Assembly (NCBI GenBank): GCA_036506275.1
Contig: DASXSB010000091.1
Coordinates: 1 to 42,847, forward strand
Direction of reading: 5' to 3'
DNA: 42,847 nt
Source of the DNA: DASXSB01 sp036506275
GTDB taxonomy: Bacteria > Methylomirabilota > Methylomirabilia > Rokubacteriales > CSP1-6
Part shown: positions 15,802-26,497 of the stretch, piece by piece
How the letters are laid out: the number at the start of each line of letters is the position of its first letter
Position numbering within the stretch: the first letter of the stretch is position 1
Position numbers and translations under genes: made by a program
The notes under the pieces: generated by a model
Told to the model about the DNA's origin: nothing
The model's database searches: none
Seen by the model: only the letters and a program-made list of their open reading frames with translations

Positions 15802-16704
15802 TCACCCCCGCGCCCTCGCGTCCACGGTACGGGGATCGAGCGCGTCGCGAAGGGCGTCGCCGACGAGGTTCAGGCCGAGGACCACGATCATGATCGCGAG
15901 CCCGGGGAAGGCGGCCGTCCACCACGCCTGGCGCACGTAGGCGGCGGCGTCACGGAGGTCGGAGCCCCAGGACGGCGTGGGCGGCTGCACGCCGAGGCCG
16001 AGGAAGCTCAGCGTGGATTCGAGGATGATGATACGTCCCACGTCGAAGGTGGCGAGGACCACGATCACGGAGAGGATTTCCGGGAGCAAGTGACGGAAAA
16101 GGATGCGCGGAGTGGCTGCGCCCAGGGCGTGCGCCGCCTGCACGTAGTCGCGCTCGCGCAGGCTCAGCACGAGCGCGCGCACGATGCGCGCGTGCCCCAC
16201 CCAGGAGCCGATCGCGAGCACGATCACCAGGACGGGAATCTTGGGACCGGCGACGGCGATCACGGCAATGGCGAGGAGGACGAACGGGAAAGCGAGCTGC
16301 ACGTCGATGAGCTTGGTCACCACGCGGTCCACGCGCCCGCGATAGTAGCCGGTCACGAGCCCGATCAGGGAGCCGACGGCGGCGCCGATCACGGTCGCCG
16401 ACAGCGCGATCAAGAGCGAGATCCGCGCGCCCCAGATGAGACGACTGAGGAGATCGCGGCCGAGGAGATCGGTGCCGAGGAGGCGACCGGGGACAGCGCC
16501 TTCCACCCACGCCGGTGGCCGCAGGCGGGCGGCGAGATCGCCCGACGTTGGCGAGTGGGGCGCGAGCCACGGCGCCGCCAGCGCGGCCAGGACCGCGATC
16601 GTCACCGGGATCGCCGGCAGCACGAGCGGCCACGGCACGCGGCGCCGCCGGGTCGCGACATCGGCGATCAGGAGCTCGTCGGCGCGGCCGGCGACGACAG
16701 CCAC
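15802..16704 (-). CDS. peptide-type ABC importer permease, DppC/OppC family
   Basis: A 300-residue inner-membrane permease. It has an N-terminal transmembrane helix (LVLPAIPVTIAVLAALAAPW), the OppC_N-type segment RLLGTDLLGRDLLSRLIWGA, and the EAA loop DYVQAAHALGAATPRILFRH. The C-terminus NLVGDALRDALDPR is typical. The GTG at 16704 lies one base after the TGA of the DppB-type gene; the open frame further 5' lies inside that gene and is not used. It pairs with the permease at 16706-17629. No ATPase gene is adjacent. Confidence 0.92.
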   Translation of the reverse strand: MAVVAGRADELLIADVATRRRRVPWPLVLPAIPVTIAVLAALAAPWLAPHSPTSGDLAARLRPPAWVEGAVPGRLLGTDLLGRDLLSRLIWGARISLLIALSATVIGAAVGSLIGLVTGYYRGRVDRVVTKLIDVQLAFPFVLLAIAVIAVAGPKIPVLVIVLAIGSWVGHARIVRALVLSLRERDYVQAAHALGAATPRILFRHLLPEILSVIVVLATFDVGRIIILESTLSFLGLGVQPPTPSWGSDLRDAAAYVRQAWWTAAFPGLAIMIVVLGLNLVGDALRDALDPRTVDARARG

Positions 16705-16705
16705 G

Positions 16706-17629
16706 TCAGGCAACCTCCGTCCGGATCCGGGGATCGAGATAGCCGTAGAGGAGATCCACGAACAGGTTGATGCCGACGAACACGAGCGCGAGCACGAGCA
16801 CACCCGCCTGGACCACGGGATAGTCGCGCACGAAGATCGACTGCACGGCGAGGCGCCCCACCCCGGGCCACGCGAAGATCGTCTCCGTGACGACGGCGCC
16901 GCCGAGCAGCGTGCCGAACTGAAGCCCGATCAGCGTCACCACCGGCACCGCCGCGTTCTTCAGCGCGTGCACGAGGATGACCCGCCGCTCGGCGAGGCCC
17001 TTCGCGCGCGCGGTGGTGACGTAGTGCTGGCCGAGCACTTCCAGCATGCTCGTGCGGGTCAGGCGCGCCAGCGACGCCGCGAAGTGCGTCCCGAGGGTGA
17101 TGGCGGGAAGCAGGAGGTGCTCCCAGCGTCCGCGGCCGGACGTCGGTAGCCATCCGAGCTCCACCGACACCACGAGGATCAGCATGATGCCCATCCAGAA
17201 GTAGGGCGTGGCCTGGCCCACGACCGCGAACGCCATCGCGAGCACGTCCGCGAGGCGCCCGCGATGGAGGGCGGCCACGATGCCGAGCGGGAGCGCCACC
17301 ACCACTGCCAGCACGAGGGCGGCGAACGCGAGCTCCATGGTGGCGGGCAGACGCTCCAGCACGAGGGGAAGCGCGGGCTGCTGGTGACGGAACGAGGTGC
17401 CGAAGTCGCCGGTGGCGGCGCTCGCGAGAAAGCGCACGTACTGGACGTAGAGCGGGCGGTCGAGCCCGAGCTCGTGCCGGAGCGCGGTCAGCTCATCGAC
17501 CGACGCGTCCCCGGGCAGCATGGTGGCGGCGGGGTCACCGCTCGCGCGCAAAGCGATGAAGACGAGCGTGACAACGCCGAGCGCGACCAGCCCGGTATGG
17601 AGCAGCTTGCGCAGCGTGTACTGGAGCAT
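16706..17629 (-). CDS. peptide-type ABC importer permease, DppB/OppB family
   Basis: A 307-residue inner-membrane permease, first gene of the second peptide-importer operon. The N-terminus MLQYTLRKLLHTGLVALGVV, then FIALRASGDPAATMLPGD, is the DppB/OppB pattern, and the EAA loop is HYVTTARAKGLAERRVILVH. The C-terminus FVDLLYGYLDPRIR is standard. An extended -10 element lies just upstream (17645-17653). Gene order here (B, C, binding protein, then two enzymes) differs from the first importer (binding protein, B, C, GGT). Confidence 0.93.
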   Translation of the reverse strand: MLQYTLRKLLHTGLVALGVVTLVFIALRASGDPAATMLPGDASVDELTALRHELGLDRPLYVQYVRFLASAATGDFGTSFRHQQPALPLVLERLPATMELAFAALVLAVVVALPLGIVAALHRGRLADVLAMAFAVVGQATPYFWMGIMLILVVSVELGWLPTSGRGRWEHLLLPAITLGTHFAASLARLTRTSMLEVLGQHYVTTARAKGLAERRVILVHALKNAAVPVVTLIGLQFGTLLGGAVVTETIFAWPGVGRLAVQSIFVRDYPVVQAGVLVLALVFVGINLFVDLLYGYLDPRIRTEVA

Positions 17630-17644
17630 CGGAAGGCGCGGGCG

Positions 17645-17653
17645 AGTATAGCA
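17645..17653 (-). promoter_or_regulatory. extended -10 promoter element of the second peptide-importer operon
   Basis: On the minus strand the sequence TGCTATACT (17653-17645) is a TGn-extended -10 with five of six matches to TATAAT. It is 15 nt before the ATG at 17629, so the leader would be under 10 nt. No good -35 exists, because the expected position falls in the GC hairpin 17655-17679. Confidence 0.5.
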
Positions 17654-17654
17654 C

Positions 17655-17679
17655 CGGCGCCGGGGCCGCCCCGGCGCCG
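17655..17679 (-). terminator. perfect 11-bp GC hairpin after the diheme cytochrome gene
   Basis: CGGCGCCGGGG (17655-17665) and CCCCGGCGCCG (17669-17679) are exact reverse complements around a 3-nt loop. The hairpin begins 2 nt beyond the cytochrome c stop codon on the minus strand and sits directly before the -10 element of the next operon, as a terminator would. There is no T-run, so termination strength is uncertain. Confidence 0.55.
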
Positions 17680-17681
17680 CC

Positions 17682-18350
17682 TCAGCGACCGGCGCCGCCG
17701 CCGGCGGGCGCGGCGGCCTGGGGATCGAGGCTCGCGATGTAGTCGACGAGGAGGTCGGCGTCCTTCTCGCTGAGGGCCTGAGACACCATCGTCATCATCC
17801 CGTCGAGATCGCTCGTCGTCTTCGTTCGGTATCCGTGCAGTCGCTTGCGCAGATAGTCGCGGTCCTGTCCCGCCAGCAACGCCACCTGCTGCTGGCCGAG
17901 CAGCGCCGGCCCGTGACAGGACGTGCAGTGGTGAACCTCGGCGAGAGCGCGCGCATCGGCGACGTGCTCGGGGGCGGGCGCCGCGTTCGGTCGCGCGCGC
18001 GGCGGCTGCGCCGCGTAGTAGGCCGCGAGATCCGCCATGTCGGTGTCGGTGAGACGCTCCGCCAGCGGCGACATCTGAGGATCACGCCGCCGGCCGTCGC
18101 GGAACATGATGAGCTGCCAGTGCGTGTAGAACGCGGGCATACCCGCGAGTGACGGCGTCCCCGTCATCGACGCGACGCCCCCGGGGCCGTGGCAGGCCGC
18201 GCACGTCTCCGCCTTCTGCTTTCCGGCATCGGGATCGGCGGCCGGGAGCCTTCCCGCGGATAGCGCGACGAGACCGGCGACGATCACCGCGGCGCCGAGC
18301 GCCCAGCGCCTCATGATGCCGATGGTACGGGATCGAAGCGGGCTCGGCAT
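17682..18350 (-). CDS. diheme c-type cytochrome (cytochrome c4-like)
   Basis: A 222-residue exported cytochrome with two heme c sites: CAACH (Cys50, Cys53, His54) in the first domain and CTSCH (Cys142, Cys145, His146) in the second. Candidate axial methionines are in PQMSPLAERLTD and in the GMMTMVSQ segment. The order and spacing resemble cytochrome c4 and alcohol-dehydrogenase-associated cytochromes. The signal peptide is MRRWALGAAVIVAGLVALSA; the ATG for this is 12 codons inside the chosen start, and either could be used (the upstream ATG has an AAAGG-like site). It follows the PQQ dehydrogenase gene on the same strand, so it probably accepts electrons from that enzyme in the periplasm. Confidence 0.9.
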   Translation of the reverse strand: MPSPLRSRTIGIMRRWALGAAVIVAGLVALSAGRLPAADPDAGKQKAETCAACHGPGGVASMTGTPSLAGMPAFYTHWQLIMFRDGRRRDPQMSPLAERLTDTDMADLAAYYAAQPPRARPNAAPAPEHVADARALAEVHHCTSCHGPALLGQQQVALLAGQDRDYLRKRLHGYRTKTTSDLDGMMTMVSQALSEKDADLLVDYIASLDPQAAAPAGGGAGR

Positions 18351-18400
18351 TCGCGTGACCTTTCACATGGCGCGGGATGGCGAGACGCCGCGCCCAGCGA

Positions 18401-18429
18401 CACGGAGGGGGCGCGGTGCCCCCTCCGTG
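18401..18429 (-). terminator. perfect 12-bp GC hairpin between sugar dehydrogenase and cytochrome c genes
   Basis: CACGGAGGGGGC (18401-18412) and GCCCCCTCCGTG (18418-18429) are exact reverse complements around the loop GCGGT. The hairpin starts 8 nt after the dehydrogenase stop codon on the minus strand. No T-run follows, so it may attenuate rather than fully terminate, or protect the upstream mRNA 3' end. Confidence 0.6.
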
Positions 18430-18437
18430 CACGAAGA

Positions 18438-19670
18438 TCAGCGCTGGTAGGTGATGCGGTAGATCGCTCCGTTGTAGTCGTCACCGAGCAGCATGGAGCC
18501 GTCCGGCATCCACTCGACGTACGTCGGGCGGCCGACGATCTTGGTGCCTTCGACGAATCCTTCCGCGAACGTCTCGTACTTCGGAGGCATTCCGGGTTTG
18601 ACGTCCACCGTCATCACCTTGTAGCCGCTCTTCTCCGTGCGGTTCCACGAGCCCTTGAGCGCGATGAAGGCGCGGTTCTTGTACTCGGCAGGGAACATGC
18701 TGCCCGTGTAGAACCGGATTCCCATCGAGGCCACGTGGGGGCCGAGCTTGAGCAAGGGCGGCGCGAATTCGCTGCACGACTGCCCTTTCCCGAAATCAGG
18801 ATCCACGATGTCGCCCTGATGGCAATAGGGGAAGCCGAAGTGCAACCCCGCTCGCGGCGCGTGGTGCAGGGTGTCGTTGGGGGCGTCGTCGCCCATCCAG
18901 TCGCGTCCGTGGTTCGTGAAGTAGAGCTCCTTGGTCACGGGGTGCCAGTCGAACGCGACGCTGTTGCGGACGCCGCGCGCGTAGTACTCGAACCCGCTGC
19001 CGTCGAGGTTCACGCGCGAGATGTTGGCGTGGGTGGCGGGCGGCAGACAGATGTTGCAGGGCGCGCCCATGTTGAAGTAGAGCTTGTCGTCCGGCCCGAA
19101 CGCCAGGTAACGCCAGTTGTGGTGCGCCTCCTTCGGAAACTCGTACACGACCTTCGGCGCGGGCGGATTGTCGAGGTTCGCCTCGATGTTCTCGTACTTG
19201 AGCAAGCGCGGGATCTCCGCCACGTAGAGGGCGCCGTCGCGGAACGCGACCCCGCTCGGCTGCGTCAGCCCCTTGGCGATCACCTTTACCTCGCGCTTGC
19301 CGCCGCGATCCACCACCGCGTAGACGTTGCCGGGCAGGCGGCTCCCGACGAAGAGCGTGCCGCGGCTCCCCCACGCCATCTCCCGCGCGTTGTGGATGCC
19401 GTCGGCCCACACCGCGATCTTGAACCCGGGCGGCAGCTTCACCTTGCCGATCGCGATCTGGTCGGCAGGGGTGGGCGCCGGCGGGAGCGGGATCGGCGCC
19501 AGCGGCGACGAGGCCTGGTCGGCCGGCCGGCCCTGCTGCCATATGGGCGGCGTCGCCGGCGCCGCCGGCTGTTGGGCCGGGGCGGGCTGCTGCGCGGGAG
19601 CCGGTAGCGCGACGACGGTTGTCAGGACGACGAGAGCGAGGAGGGCCAGAGACGTACGGTTCATCCGCAT
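18438..19670 (-). CDS. PQQ-dependent sugar dehydrogenase (sorbosone dehydrogenase family)
   Basis: A 410-residue exported six-bladed beta-propeller of the soluble glucose/sorbosone dehydrogenase family, which oxidises sugars or aldehydes with PQQ in the periplasm. The signal peptide is MRMNRTSLALLALVVLTTVV, ending near PAPAQQ; then comes a Pro/Ala/Gln-rich linker (~residues 25-70). Propeller motifs include FKIAVWADGIHNAREMAWGS, LTQPSGVAFRDGALYVAEI, ARGVRNSVAFDWHP and LYFTNHGRDWMGDDAPND; these match the conserved PQQ/Ca-binding strands of the family. Cysteine pairs GAPCNIC and FPYCHQGD...GQSC may form disulfides. It is followed by a GC hairpin and a diheme cytochrome gene. The natural substrate is unknown. 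Confidence 0.88.
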   Translation of the reverse strand: MRMNRTSLALLALVVLTTVVALPAPAQQPAPAQQPAAPATPPIWQQGRPADQASSPLAPIPLPPAPTPADQIAIGKVKLPPGFKIAVWADGIHNAREMAWGSRGTLFVGSRLPGNVYAVVDRGGKREVKVIAKGLTQPSGVAFRDGALYVAEIPRLLKYENIEANLDNPPAPKVVYEFPKEAHHNWRYLAFGPDDKLYFNMGAPCNICLPPATHANISRVNLDGSGFEYYARGVRNSVAFDWHPVTKELYFTNHGRDWMGDDAPNDTLHHAPRAGLHFGFPYCHQGDIVDPDFGKGQSCSEFAPPLLKLGPHVASMGIRFYTGSMFPAEYKNRAFIALKGSWNRTEKSGYKVMTVDVKPGMPPKYETFAEGFVEGTKIVGRPTYVEWMPDGSMLLGDDYNGAIYRITYQR

Positions 19671-19729
19671 AACGCCTCCTGTGCGGTGAGTACCAGCGAA
19701 GCACGCGCGCTGCGCGTCCGAGTGCGCGC

Positions 19730-19758
19730 ACGCTAATACGCGCCGGGGGTCATGTCAA
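19730..19758 (-). promoter_or_regulatory. candidate promoter of the sorbosone dehydrogenase gene
   Basis: A perfect TTGACA (minus strand 19758-19753) is followed 17 bp later by TAGCGT (19735-19730), about 60 nt before the ATG at 19670. The -10 is poor, and the -35 lies inside the hairpin at 19740-19772, so this is tentative. Confidence 0.4.
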
Positions 19759-19772
19759 ATGACGCCCCGCGC
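19740..19772 (-). terminator. imperfect 14-bp hairpin downstream of the FAD oxidoreductase gene
   Basis: Left arm 19740-19753 pairs with 19759-19772 with 12 of 14 matches (two mismatches) around the loop GTCAA. It lies 26 nt past the oxidoreductase stop on the same strand and could end that transcript before the sugar dehydrogenase promoter. Confidence 0.4.
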
Positions 19773-19798
19773 CAGGCCGCGGCCTAGGTCGGCGTGCG

Positions 19799-20989
19799 TC
19801 AGCGGGCCGGCTCGACGTGATCCCGGCGCGGTGCGTAGGGATGGAGGGGCGCGATGACCTTCCCCTCGGCGAAGCGCTCCGGGCGAAATGCGGTGATGTC
19901 CACCGTGCGCGCCTTTCCTTCGATGATCAGCTCGGCCACGCAGGTTCCCACCGCGGGCGCGATCTTGAAGCCCGAGCCGCTGAACGCGGTGGCGAGGTAC
20001 AGACCGTCGACGCCGTTCACCGCGCCCAGGATGGCGTGACGGTCGGCGCTGTAGCAATCGAACGCGCGATAGCCGCGCGCGAGCTCGGCGCCCTCCATGG
20101 CCGGCATGCGATGGGTGAGCATCTGCGCGCCCTCGATCGGCGCCGATGTCGGCAGCCCCGTCGGCATCGTGTCGGGATCGATGTCCCAGACCTGGCACGG
20201 CACGCCGACGATCGTCCGCACGTCGCTCTCCGGCCGCATGTACGTTCCCAGCACGTGATCGAGGTAGACCATGTGGGGCGCGGCGAGCGCGAGTGGACGC
20301 GTGACGAGCATCGTGTCAATCGCCTTCGGGCGCGCGGAGATGGCGATGCCGATCTCGCGGCACAGTCGCGGCGCCCACGCCCCCGCCGCCACCACCACCG
20401 CGCCCGCATCGATGCGACCGGACGAGGTGTCGACGCCGAGCACGGCGCTCTCCTTCCGGATGATCCGCGTCACCGCCGTCCACTGGAGAATCCGCGCGCC
20501 GAGATCGTGCGCGCGCCGGCGAAAGCCTTCCACGACGTCGGATGGATTGGCGTAGCCGCTCGCGGGCTCGTAGGCCGCGGCGCCGATGTCGTCGGCGTTC
20601 ACGAACGGCTGGAGCGTCTTCAGCTCCGCGGGTGAGATCGCCACCGTGTCGATGCCGATTGCGCGCAGCATGTCGACGTTCGCGTGGAGGGCGGCCGCAT
20701 CGGGCGGCCCCACCATCGCCACCACGCCCGTTCGCCGGAACACCGGCGGGCCGCCCATGCGCTCGCTCCAGTCCCGGAAGAAGGGATAGCTGGCCCACGC
20801 GAGCCGGGCGTCCTCCTCGTTGGTGTAGTGCATCCGCACGAGCGCGCTCGAGCGTCCGGAAGCCCCGCTGGCGAGCGCGCCTTTCTCCACGAGCGTCACG
20901 CGCTTCACGCCCGCGGAGGCGAGCGCGAACGCGATGCTGACGCCCACCACGCCGCCCCCGATGATGACGACGTCGGCCGTGTCCGCCAT
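19799..20989 (-). CDS. FAD-dependent oxidoreductase, DAO family
   Basis: A 396-residue flavoprotein of the D-amino-acid-oxidase / sarcosine-oxidase / glycine-oxidase fold. The ADP-binding GxGxxG is at the very N-terminus (ADVVIIGGGVVGVSIAFALA), followed by the acidic end of strand 2 (LVEKG) and the SGASGRSSALVRMHY segment typical of this family. Near the C-terminus DGLYLATAFSGSGFKIAPAV is the second FAD-contact region. No signal peptide. The ATG at 20989 places the dinucleotide fold correctly, although the frame is open well upstream. It has no Shine-Dalgarno and its -10 is 7 nt away, suggesting leaderless translation. The amine or amino acid substrate is not predictable. Confidence 0.9.
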   Translation of the reverse strand: MADTADVVIIGGGVVGVSIAFALASAGVKRVTLVEKGALASGASGRSSALVRMHYTNEEDARLAWASYPFFRDWSERMGGPPVFRRTGVVAMVGPPDAAALHANVDMLRAIGIDTVAISPAELKTLQPFVNADDIGAAAYEPASGYANPSDVVEGFRRRAHDLGARILQWTAVTRIIRKESAVLGVDTSSGRIDAGAVVVAAGAWAPRLCREIGIAISARPKAIDTMLVTRPLALAAPHMVYLDHVLGTYMRPESDVRTIVGVPCQVWDIDPDTMPTGLPTSAPIEGAQMLTHRMPAMEGAELARGYRAFDCYSADRHAILGAVNGVDGLYLATAFSGSGFKIAPAVGTCVAELIIEGKARTVDITAFRPERFAEGKVIAPLHPYAPRRDHVEPAR

Positions 20990-21043
20990 GGCCGCCAACG
21001 TAGAGGCGGCGGCGGTGCCTGTCAACGGCGCTATAGTGCGCAC
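20990..21043. promoter_or_regulatory. 54-bp divergent promoter region, apparently leaderless on both sides
   Basis: Minus strand: TTGACA (21025-21020), 17-bp spacer, TACGTT (21002-20997), then 7 nt to the ATG of the FAD oxidoreductase. Plus strand: TATAGT (21032-21037), then 6 nt to the ATG of the ABC exporter; no good plus-strand -35 is visible. Neither start has a Shine-Dalgarno. Both -10 to ATG distances place transcription starts at or next to the start codon. Confidence 0.55.
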
Positions 21044-24706
<3,663 letters not shown>

Positions 24707-24752
24707 TCCTGACGCGCGATTGCGCGCGACAGTCTGGAGGAGGAAAGTTCGC

Positions 24753-25040
24753 ATGTGCCGGAACATCAGGACGCTGCACAACTTCAAGCCGCCCGCGAGC
24801 GACGAGGAGATCCGGGCCTCGTCGCTGCAGTTCGTCCGCAAGCTGAGCGGCTTCACGAGGCCGTCGCGGGCGAACGAGCTTGCCTTCGCGCGCGCGGTGG
24901 ACCAGGTGACGGAGGCGGCCCGCGGGCTTCTGGACGCGCTCGTCACCACTGCCCCTCCGCGTAATCGAGACGCGGAAGCGGCGAAAGCGCGCGGCCGCGC
25001 CGCGGACCGTTTTCCGTCCCGGCGCTCCGCGAGCCGCTAG
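24753..25040 (+). CDS. DUF2277 family protein
   Basis: A 95-residue protein matching DUF2277 over nearly its whole length: MCRNIRTLHNFKPPASDEEI, then LQFVRKLSGFTRPSRANELA and RAVDQVTEAARGLLDALVTT, ending in a basic tail. The function of this family is unknown; the Cys at position 2 and the KPPASDEE segment are its conserved marks. The ATG at 24753 has a strong GGAGGAGG 9 nt upstream. It follows the ABC exporter gene by 46 bp on the same strand. The family is widespread in bacteria with no mobile-element association that I know of. Confidence 0.88.
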   Translation: MCRNIRTLHNFKPPASDEEIRASSLQFVRKLSGFTRPSRANELAFARAVDQVTEAARGLLDALVTTAPPRNRDAEAAKARGRAADRFPSRRSASR

Positions 25041-25058
25041 AACCTGTTCACGGCCGCC

Positions 25059-25388
25059 ATGGCTCCCGCGCGCACGCGGCGGATCTGGTGGTGGCTCGTC
25101 CTCTCGTCCGCCTTCTTCGTGATGAGCGTGGCCGCGGTGGCGCTGCGGGTGGCGCAATACCCGGAGTACGTGCCACGGCCGATCGTCGACGTTCTCGAGC
25201 CATTCCTCGAGCCCGGGCTGACGATCTGGTGGCTGACGATCGGCAAGGCGTTCCAGGCGTTTCCGTCGGATGGCGTCGGCCGCGCCGTCGCCGTGCTCGG
25301 CAACACCGCGTTCTGGGTGTTCGTGGGCGCGATCGTCGCCGCCATCGGGAGGACGGGCGTCCGTCTCGCCCGCCGGCGCCGGCCCTAG
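25059..25388 (+). CDS. small hypothetical membrane protein
   Basis: A 109-residue protein with two or three predicted membrane segments: WWWLVLSSAFFVMSVAAVAL near the N-terminus, possibly TIWWLTIGKAFQAF, and VAVLGNTAFWVFVGAIVAAI near the C-terminus, followed by a very basic tail (RLARRRRP). Positive-inside reasoning puts both ends in the cytoplasm. I recognise no family. There is no clear Shine-Dalgarno. It lies 18 bp after the DUF2277 gene, and its TAG stop overlaps, in the shared tetranucleotide CTAG, the stop of the convergent topoisomerase VI A gene. Confidence 0.65.
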   Translation: MAPARTRRIWWWLVLSSAFFVMSVAAVALRVAQYPEYVPRPIVDVLEPFLEPGLTIWWLTIGKAFQAFPSDGVGRAVAVLGNTAFWVFVGAIVAAIGRTGVRLARRRRP

Positions 25389-26488
25389 TCCAGCCAGTCG
25401 CGCTCTTTGAGCTTGCGGGGCAGGTACCTCTTGGTGAGGTACTGGAAGTCCTTGTTGGCGAGGGCGTCGAGCTCGTACTTGAGCCCGCTCGCGAGCATGC
25501 GCTTGATCTCCTCCTGCCAGCCTTTCTTCTGGAACCACGTGTAGCCGAGGAGCTCCTTGGCGCGCGCGGTGTCTTTCTCGTTGAGCTTGATGCCGACGTT
25601 GCGCGGGAGCCCGTACGCCTCGGGATCGGCGCTCGACAATCCGAGGAACTTCGCCTTCGGAATGGCCATGCGCTGGCTCTCGAAGGCGAGGTTGATCGAG
25701 CCCTGCTTGATGACGGAGTAGATGTAGTAGCCCCAGGGATCGTTGTCGACGAGGACGTAGACGGGCAGTCCTTTCTCTTCGTTGAGCCGGCGCGCGAGAC
25801 GGCGGACACCGCGCGGCGGCTGTCCGTTGCCGGTGAGGAGGACGCAGTTGTACCGCCGCCAGAACTTGTCCTCGGAGAGCCGGTTCCACTGCGTCCCCTT
25901 CTCCACGAGCAGCACGAAATCGGCCGTGCACTTCTTGATCTGGAGGTATTCGGGCTCGACGATGGAGGGGACGGAATAGCCGCCCTTTCCAAGCTTTGCG
26001 CAATCGACGCGGTCGCCGTCGTCCACGAGGACGAGAGGCCCCACCACGGAGCCGGCGTTCTCCGCGCGCACGTGCAGCTCCTCGCGGAGGGCGGCCAGCG
26101 TCACCTCCAGGTCTTCGATGAGCGGGTCGGACTCGTCCTGGGTGTCGAGCGTGTTCTCGTGCGAGTTCTTGATCGTGTGCTTCGTCCGGTAGTAGATCTC
26201 GCGGAGCGACGTCGTGAGGTTGGCCCGCTGCAGCTCGCACAGCGCATCGGCCACGAGCACGGTCTGCATGAACTTCTTGGCCATGCCCACGTTGAAGAAC
26301 GAGCGGGCCTGCTTGCGCTTGCCCATCTCGATCAGGCCCTTGCGCTCGTTGAAGGTCACGTTGGAGAGCGCGCGGACGGGGATGGCCAGGGTCGGATCCT
26401 TGTGGCGCTGGGCGGCCGTGACGACGACGTCGGCCACGCTCACGAGCTTCTTCTCGACCACGGTCGGCTTCCGTGTCTTCACCGCCAT
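25385..26488 (-). CDS. top6A: DNA topoisomerase VI subunit A (Spo11-like)
   Basis: A 367-residue catalytic subunit of a type IIB topoisomerase, which cuts both DNA strands and passes another duplex through. The winged-helix domain has the catalytic-tyrosine motif LTTSLREIYYRTKHT (Tyr99/Tyr100, one being the nucleophile). The Toprim domain has LLVEKGTQWNRL (Glu196) and VLVDNDPWGYYIYSVIKQGS (Asp248, Asp250) as metal ligands. The SFFNVGMAKKFMQ segment before the catalytic region is also typical. Length agrees with archaeal TopoVI A. It begins 9 bp after the B-subunit gene on the same strand, so the A2B2 enzyme can be made from one transcript. Topoisomerase VI is typical of archaea and plants and scattered in bacteria, which makes its presence here notable. 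Confidence 0.95.
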   Translation of the reverse strand: MAVKTRKPTVVEKKLVSVADVVVTAAQRHKDPTLAIPVRALSNVTFNERKGLIEMGKRKQARSFFNVGMAKKFMQTVLVADALCELQRANLTTSLREIYYRTKHTIKNSHENTLDTQDESDPLIEDLEVTLAALREELHVRAENAGSVVGPLVLVDDGDRVDCAKLGKGGYSVPSIVEPEYLQIKKCTADFVLLVEKGTQWNRLSEDKFWRRYNCVLLTGNGQPPRGVRRLARRLNEEKGLPVYVLVDNDPWGYYIYSVIKQGSINLAFESQRMAIPKAKFLGLSSADPEAYGLPRNVGIKLNEKDTARAKELLGYTWFQKKGWQEEIKRMLASGLKYELDALANKDFQYLTKRYLPRKLKERDWLD

Positions 26489-26497
26489 CGCTGTTGC

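Noticed and set aside
20684..21043. 5' extension of the ABC exporter frame
   Set aside because: It is antisense to the FAD oxidoreductase and has no domain; ATG 21044 gives a normal exporter N-terminus and sits behind a -10 box.
24713..24726. CGCGC-GATT-GCGCG hairpin after the ABC exporter
   Set aside because: A five-base stem of alternating C and G is expected by chance here and it is too close to the next ribosome site.
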